Shown here: positions 5,813 to 9,194 of the stretch, one piece after another
Layout of the letters: the number at the start of each line of letters is the position of its first letter
How positions within the stretch are numbered: position 1 is the stretch's first letter
Source: Thermoprotei archaeon
GTDB taxonomy: Archaea > Thermoproteota > Thermoprotei > Thermofilales > Thermofilaceae
Reading direction: 5' to 3'
NCBI GenBank assembly: GCA_003649495.1
Contig: QMRZ01000052.1
Coordinates: forward strand, 1 to 9,194
Length of the DNA: 9,194 nt
Notes under the pieces: generated by a model
Seen by the model: only the letters and a program-made list of their open reading frames with translations
Told to the model about the DNA's origin: nothing
The model's database searches: none
Position numbers and translations under genes: made by a program

Positions 5813-6058
5813 GTGGCTACCCATAAGGAGTGTATTCATTACGTAAATGGGGTGTGCACGCTCTACAACGTGCCCATGAACCCGGAGGGCCCAGCATGCC
5901 CCAACTTCAGGCCTAGACAAGCTGTGAGCATGGCCCCCCCTCCCCCTGCGGTGCCACAGATGCGCTGGTGGCCTCCACTCCCCGGCGCTGGCCGTCGGCT
6001 GAGGAAGAGGTATAGGAGGCGGCGAGGGTGGGGGTGGCGCAGCTGGTTTAGAGCCTAG
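5813..6058 (+). CDS. Small Cys-rich (possible zinc-binding) protein with Arg-rich tail
   Basis: An 81-residue protein with three visible segments. Residues 1-35 contain Cys7, His9, Cys15 and Cys29 in a C-x-H...G-x-C...P-x-G-P-A-C-P-x-F arrangement, which could bind zinc or another metal; I recall similar short N-terminal motifs in archaeal proteins of unknown function. Residues 36-60 are Pro-rich (PPPP at 42-45) with a Trp pair. Residues 61-81 are extremely basic and aromatic (Arg/Lys repeats and three Trp), suggesting nucleic-acid, ribosome or membrane-surface contact. The start is GTG at 5813, fixed by a strong TATA box 24 bases upstream. The NifX-like gene begins 35 bases after the stop and lacks an obvious promoter, so the two are likely one operon. 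No function is assigned. Confidence 0.75.
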   Translation: MATHKECIHYVNGVCTLYNVPMNPEGPACPNFRPRQAVSMAPPPPAVPQMRWWPPLPGAGRRLRKRYRRRRGWGWRSWFRA

Positions 6059-6086
6059 AGCTGTAGCCCACAGCTGGGTGATGGGC

Positions 6087-6090
6087 GAGG
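6087..6090 (+). promoter_or_regulatory. Shine-Dalgarno-like site for the NifX-like gene
   Basis: GAGG (extended GAGGAG to 6092) sits three bases before the ATG at 6094. An in-frame TGA at 6079-6081 excludes an upstream start. The site fits translation as the second gene of an operon, unlike the leaderless first genes around it. Confidence 0.4.
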
Positions 6091-6093
6091 AGC

Positions 6094-6489
6094 ATGGAGA
6101 GGAGGTGCATCAGGGTTCTCGTGCCCTGCTACGAGCCCGGGGGCCTTAGCGCTAAGGTTTATCCGCACTGGGAAGCTAAGACCTTCACCATAATCTGCTT
6201 GGGGAAGAGAAAGGTCTACAGAGCATGGGTGGTGAGAAGGGGGGAGGGTGAGCTGTTGATACGCCTCATCGAGAGGGAGGGAGTTAAGGCCGCCTTCACG
6301 TTATCCCTCAGCACTAGGGCGCTAGAGCTCCTCGAGAAGAGGGGCGTAGCTGTGTTGACAGGGAACTTCACCACGGTCGGTGAGGCTGTGAGCAAGTGGA
6401 TGAGGGGGGAGCTGTACGTGCTGAAGCTCCTGAAATTGAGGCAGGCCGGGCCGGGGGAGATTAAGCCTCTCGCCAGCTCGACGGCATAG
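6094..6489 (+). CDS. NifX/NifB-type dinitrogenase Fe-Mo cofactor domain protein
   Basis: A 131-residue protein matching the small NifX/NafY/NifB-C-terminal-like fold (dinitrogenase iron-molybdenum cofactor biosynthesis domain). The first strand IRVLVPCYEPGGLSAKVYPH (6-25) corresponds to the usual opening I-A-V-P...GLS...H, with His25 kept and a Trp where FG is common. The hallmark second half is GVKAAFTLSLSTRALELLEKR (63-83, one helix-strand unit), then GVAVLTGNFTTVGEAVSKWMRGEL (84-107). In nitrogen fixers such domains carry Fe-S or FeMo-cofactor precursors. No nif genes are nearby, and many archaea keep stand-alone copies of unknown role. It follows the Cys-rich small protein and is probably cotranscribed with it, which hints at a shared metal-related task (inference). 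It ends 7 bases from the convergent DUF72 gene. Confidence 0.8.
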   Translation: MERRCIRVLVPCYEPGGLSAKVYPHWEAKTFTIICLGKRKVYRAWVVRRGEGELLIRLIEREGVKAAFTLSLSTRALELLEKRGVAVLTGNFTTVGEAVSKWMRGELYVLKLLKLRQAGPGEIKPLASSTA

Positions 6490-6496
6490 CCCTCGG

Positions 6497-7195
6497 CTAC
6501 CTCCGTGACAGGATCCTCAGCATCTCCCTGGCGTTCCCCAGCATCCAGTGATCATTGTTGAAGAACACGTACACCTTGCTCGGCTCCAGGCTGAGCACCC
6601 CCTCAGCTACCTCCTCCAGCTCCTCCCCGCTGTAGTCGTGGGCGTACCAGGCGCTCCTGCCGTGCATCCTGAGGTACACGATCCCATTGCTGGATCTAAT
6701 CCACGTGCCCATTGGGGAGTCCACCGAGACTACTGTAGCTGAGATCTCCCTACAGATGTCCACAGTCTCCTCGTTAAACCACGACTCGTGGCGGAACTCT
6801 ATCGCCATCCTATGCCCCAGCCCCGCGGCCCTAGCGAAGCTCTTGACTCTCTCGATGTTCGTCTCGGTTGCTTGGAAGCTCGGGGGGAGCTGGAATAGGT
6901 AGAAGTCGATTAGGTGGTCGAGTGGCTTAAACCTCTCCCGGAACCTAGCCCACACCTCTAGGGCCTGAGGCGTCAGCCTCCTCCTGTGGGTGATTGATCT
7001 GTGAACCTTGATGGCCCACCTCAGCTTGACGCCCTTCCTAGCCCACGACGACACTTGAGAGGGGAAGGGGAACCTGTAGAACGATGCGTTGAGCTCAACG
7101 GCGTTAAGCCCCGAGAACCTGACGTACCAGTCAAGCGAGCCGCCGCGGTTCCAGTCGTACATCCAGCCGGAGGTCCCAACGTAGACCTCCATCAT
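6497..7195 (-). CDS. DUF72 (YecE-like) family protein
   Basis: A 232-residue TIM-barrel-like protein of the DUF72 family, usual length about 230-280. The family signatures are clear in order: GTSGW (7-11), VELNASFYR (33-41), IKVHRSITH (62-70), QLPPSF (102-107), IEFRHESWF (132-140), YLRMHGR (174-180) and FFNND (211-215). The biochemical activity of DUF72 proteins is not known; the conserved polar residues at strand ends suggest an enzyme. Two tandem ATG codons, at 7195 and 7192, are possible starts. GAGGG lies immediately upstream, so the second ATG has the better spacing from it. The gene is divergent from the MDR dehydrogenase (85 bases between starts) and converges with the NifX-like gene. 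Confidence 0.9.
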   Translation of the reverse strand: MMEVYVGTSGWMYDWNRGGSLDWYVRFSGLNAVELNASFYRFPFPSQVSSWARKGVKLRWAIKVHRSITHRRRLTPQALEVWARFRERFKPLDHLIDFYLFQLPPSFQATETNIERVKSFARAAGLGHRMAIEFRHESWFNEETVDICREISATVVSVDSPMGTWIRSSNGIVYLRMHGRSAWYAHDYSGEELEEVAEGVLSLEPSKVYVFFNNDHWMLGNAREMLRILSRR

Positions 7196-7220
7196 CCCTC
7201 GTGATTACGTCGGCGCCCTG

Positions 7221-7228
7221 CCTTATCT
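7221..7228 (-). promoter_or_regulatory. TATA-like box for the DUF72 gene
   Basis: The minus strand reads AGATAAGG, centred about 29 bases upstream of the first ATG (7195). That allows a leader of a few bases containing GAGGG. Confidence 0.35.
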
Positions 7229-7250
7229 GCCCGCCGCTTCAGGAGGCAAT

Positions 7251-7258
7251 GCTTTACG
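7251..7258 (+). promoter_or_regulatory. TATA-like box for the MDR dehydrogenase gene
   Basis: GCTTTACG has its A/T core centred about 26 bases upstream of the GTG at 7281. An in-frame TAA at 7275-7277 rules out any upstream start, supporting a leaderless transcript. Confidence 0.45.
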
Positions 7259-7280
7259 TCCTCCGTATGGGGGATAACTC

Positions 7281-8315
7281 GTGCCCAGGGAGCTGATACT
7301 GGTGGCGCCGAGGAAGCTAGTCGTGAGGGAGTATGAGGAGCGTCCCTTGAGGCCCAGCGAGGTGAGGATTAAGAGCGTCCTGTCGGCGGAGAAGCACGGG
7401 ACCATGCTGGCCTTCTATAGGGGCACCGCCCCCTTCCTCGAGAAGTACTATGACCCTGAGCTCGGGCTATTCCTGGAGAGGAGGGAGGGGCGCGGGGTCT
7501 ACCCAATGCACGTGGGCAACATGACGGTGGGGATTATCGTCGAGGTAGGCGAGGAGGTCAAGCGGTTTAGGGTGGGCGACAGAGTCTTCGGGTACCTCCC
7601 GATAAGGGAGACGCACACTGTGCCCGAGGATGAGGTGTGGCCAGCCCCGCCAGAGCTCAGCGACGAGGAGCTCGTCTGCGTGGATCCCGCCGTGGTGGCT
7701 CTCATGGCCGTGAGGGAGGGGATGGTGAGGCTGGGGGACACTGTCGCAGTCTTCGGCCTGGGCGCCATAGGCCTGATGACGGTGCAGATGGCCAAGCTCT
7801 CGGGCGCACTGACGGTCATAGGCGTCGACCCCCTGGAGAGGCGCAGGAGGCTGGCGGAGGAGTACGGGGCTGACGTCACACTAGACCCCTACGAGTGTGA
7901 CGTCGGCCTAGAGGTGAGGAGATACGTGCCGAAGGGAGTTGACGTCGCGATAGAAGCCAGCGGGTCGTATCAGGCGCTCCACCAGGCGATTAGGGCCACG
8001 AGGTGGGGCGGCAGGGTAGTGCCTGTCTCCTGGTACCAGGGTGAGGCGAGAGGGCTATTCCTGGGCGAGGAGTTCCACCACAATAGGCTGCTCCTGATAT
8101 CGGGCGCCAGGGTTGAGAGCGAGCCTTACAGGGAGTACCCGCTCTGGGATCGGGAGAGGGTCTACGATACGGTGCTGGAGCTCTTCAAGAGGAGGAGGCT
8201 GACTGTGAGGGGGCTCCTGCACCCCGTGGTCAAGTTCGAGGAGGCTGTGGAGGCGTACAGGCTAATAGATGAGCACCCGGAGGAGGTAGTGAAGCTGGGG
8301 GTGAGGTACGACTAG
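7281..8315 (+). CDS. MDR superfamily (zinc-alcohol-dehydrogenase-like) oxidoreductase lacking usual zinc ligands
   Basis: A 344-residue cytosolic NAD(P)-dependent dehydrogenase of typical MDR length. The N-terminal GroES-like domain contains VGDRVFGYLP (98-107). The Rossmann domain has GLGAIGLMTVQMAKLSGA (159-176) and Asp183 (VIGVDP), which favours NAD over NADP. The usual catalytic-zinc residues are absent: where most members have a Cys near residue 38 (CGTD) there is SAEKHGTML (35-43), and the GHE motif is GNM (79-81). The four-Cys structural-zinc loop is missing too. The protein is therefore either a zinc-free reductase or one with another site. Relatives with a GTE/GTM turn act on bulky sugars or tetrapyrrole side chains; the substrate here is unknown. 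The start is GTG at 7281, fixed by an in-frame stop six bases upstream. Its stop shares CTAG with the convergent CBS gene. Confidence 0.85.
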   Translation: MPRELILVAPRKLVVREYEERPLRPSEVRIKSVLSAEKHGTMLAFYRGTAPFLEKYYDPELGLFLERREGRGVYPMHVGNMTVGIIVEVGEEVKRFRVGDRVFGYLPIRETHTVPEDEVWPAPPELSDEELVCVDPAVVALMAVREGMVRLGDTVAVFGLGAIGLMTVQMAKLSGALTVIGVDPLERRRRLAEEYGADVTLDPYECDVGLEVRRYVPKGVDVAIEASGSYQALHQAIRATRWGGRVVPVSWYQGEARGLFLGEEFHHNRLLLISGARVESEPYREYPLWDRERVYDTVLELFKRRRLTVRGLLHPVVKFEEAVEAYRLIDEHPEEVVKLGVRYD

Positions 8316-9194
8316 GCACGGCCCAGCAGCCTAGCCCTGCACTTCTCGAGGCCCCTCCTCACAGCTGTCAGCGCGCCGTCGACGCCCCAGGCCTCATCAG
8401 TGTAGGACACGATCCTGTTGAGGGCGTTAAACCTCACGTTAACCTCATACCTCTTCCCCCTCCTCCGGTACACCTCCACCCTAACCCTCACCCCCGGCGG
8501 TATCCTCTTAGAGGCGAGCACCTCCCTGATGGCGTCCTCCAGGCCCTCCACGTTCGTGCCTATCGTACACCTCGAGGGCCCCCTCCTGCCTAGCCTCGAG
8601 ACGTAAAGCCTTATGACGTCGGTGGACACGAGGAGTCCTAAGAGCTCGTCCCGCTCATTCACTACTGGGAGCCCCCTAACCCCCCTCTCCACCATAATGC
8701 GCACCGCCTCCGCCAGGCTGCTCGAGGGAGCGACCGTGTAGAGGCGCCTCGACATGTACTCGCCGACCCTCCCCCTAAGCACGCTCCGCCTCTCTCCCGA
8801 TAGCTCGCCGCGCGTGGCGCGCGCCCTCTCCCTAGTGAAGGCTATCCTGAGTAGGTCGGTCCTCGTGAGCACGCCCACGGGCCTCCCCTCCTCCACAACA
8901 ACGACCCTCGCTGACTTGAGCCTCCTCATGACAGCAGCGGCCTTCGCTATGGAGTCGCCGGGCTCCACGACTGGCACCTCCCTCCTCATCACGCGCCTCA
9001 CCTCCACGCTCTCGCCGAAGCCCAGGGAGCGCAGGTAGCGTAGCGCGTCAATGTGGTAGAACATGCCCACGTAGGAGCCGCCCTTCCCGACCACGGGCAC
9101 GCCCCTGACTCCACTGCTCGCCATCAGCGCCATCCCCCTAGCGGGCGTGAACAGCTTCTCGGGGATTGACGGGTACCTCAGCATCAGGTGCGAC
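8312..9194 (-). CDS. CBS-domain protein with C-terminal HPF/S30AE-like domain (5' end probably outside window)
   Basis: Residue numbers count from the ATG at 9184, but the frame stays open to the window edge. The first CBS motif begins so close to that ATG (LFTPARGMALMASSGVRGVP, 11-30) that its leading strand is missing, so the true start probably lies upstream. CBS units are visible at about 1-52, 62-113 (ending GVLTRTDLL) and 139-194 (ending LLVSTDVI); CBS pairs usually bind adenine nucleotides and act as energy sensors. Residues 204-288 follow a beta-alpha-beta-beta-beta-alpha order and resemble bacterial hibernation factor HPF: IGTNVEGLEDAIREVLASK (208-226), strands VRVRVEVY, YEVNVRFN and RIVSY, then a helix DGALTAVRRGLEKCRARL (269-286). 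I infer a ribosome-binding factor whose activity is set by nucleotide level. The CBS call is firm; the HPF-like call is by fold pattern and short identity only. Confidence 0.82.
   Translation of the reverse strand, partial: SHLMLRYPSIPEKLFTPARGMALMASSGVRGVPVVGKGGSYVGMFYHIDALRYLRSLGFGESVEVRRVMRREVPVVEPGDSIAKAAAVMRRLKSARVVVVEEGRPVGVLTRTDLLRIAFTRERARATRGELSGERRSVLRGRVGEYMSRRLYTVAPSSSLAEAVRIMVERGVRGLPVVNERDELLGLLVSTDVIRLYVSRLGRRGPSRCTIGTNVEGLEDAIREVLASKRIPPGVRVRVEVYRRRGKRYEVNVRFNALNRIVSYTDEAWGVDGALTAVRRGLEKCRARLLGRA

Noticed and set aside
5504..5920. A 138-residue open frame on the minus strand across the sRNA region
   Set aside because: It has no recognisable protein features, overlaps two promoters and both C/D sRNAs, and runs antisense into the start of the Cys-rich gene; random open frames of this size are common in G+C-rich DNA.
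6078..6084. GTGATGG, a C-box-like sequence before the NifX-like gene
   Set aside because: No matching D box or C'/D' pair follows within the usual length.
7499..7879. A 126-residue minus-strand open frame inside the MDR gene
   Set aside because: Ser/Thr-rich composition is the antisense reflection of the MDR codons; no motif.
1..9194. CRISPR array, transposon ends or long direct repeats
   Set aside because: No regularly spaced repeats, transposase-like protein or terminal inverted repeats were seen on reading both strands.

Overview
The window looks like chromosomal DNA of a G+C-rich hyperthermophilic archaeon, most likely a Thermoproteota (crenarchaeal) lineage. The reasons are an Nep1-type rRNA methyltransferase of archaeal form, box C/D guide RNAs, heavy use of AGG/AGA arginine codons, frequent GTG and TTG starts, and TATA-like boxes 24-30 bases upstream of start codons, which implies many leaderless mRNAs. 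I cannot fix the genus. There is no CRISPR array, insertion sequence, rRNA or tRNA.

Layout. Positions 1-374 hold the 3' end of a DUF354 protein (+), whose tail overlaps a Gfo/Idh/MocA oxidoreductase (331-1410, -). Two + strand genes follow: an unrecognised 231-residue protein (1496-2191) and Nep1 (2218-2904). A 291-base gap without a recognised gene leads to a TIM-barrel sugar-phosphate isomerase/epimerase (3196-4104, +), which converges on an ADP-ribosylglycohydrolase-family protein (4157-5479, -). The gap 5480-5812 carries two tandem box C/D sRNAs on the + strand. Then come a small Cys-rich/Arg-rich protein (5813-6058, +) and a NifX-like protein (6094-6489, +), converging on a DUF72 protein (6497-7195, -). 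A divergent promoter region leads to an MDR-family dehydrogenase (7281-8315, +). This shares a CTAG stop with a CBS-domain protein (8312 to the window end, -) whose C-terminus looks like the ribosome-hibernation factor HPF/S30AE domain.

Two themes stand out. One is rRNA and ribosome care: Nep1, two C/D guide RNAs (one with a guide complementary to a very conserved 23S rRNA segment) and the CBS-HPF-like protein. The other is sugar or polyol chemistry: the Gfo/Idh/MocA enzyme, the isomerase/epimerase, the MDR dehydrogenase and the ADP-ribosylglycohydrolase relative. These four have separate promoters and mixed orientation, so joint action in one pathway is only an inference.

The strongest new observation is the pair of unannotated C/D sRNAs at about 5565-5621 and 5711-5769. 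The most interesting protein architecture is the CBS-HPF-like fusion.
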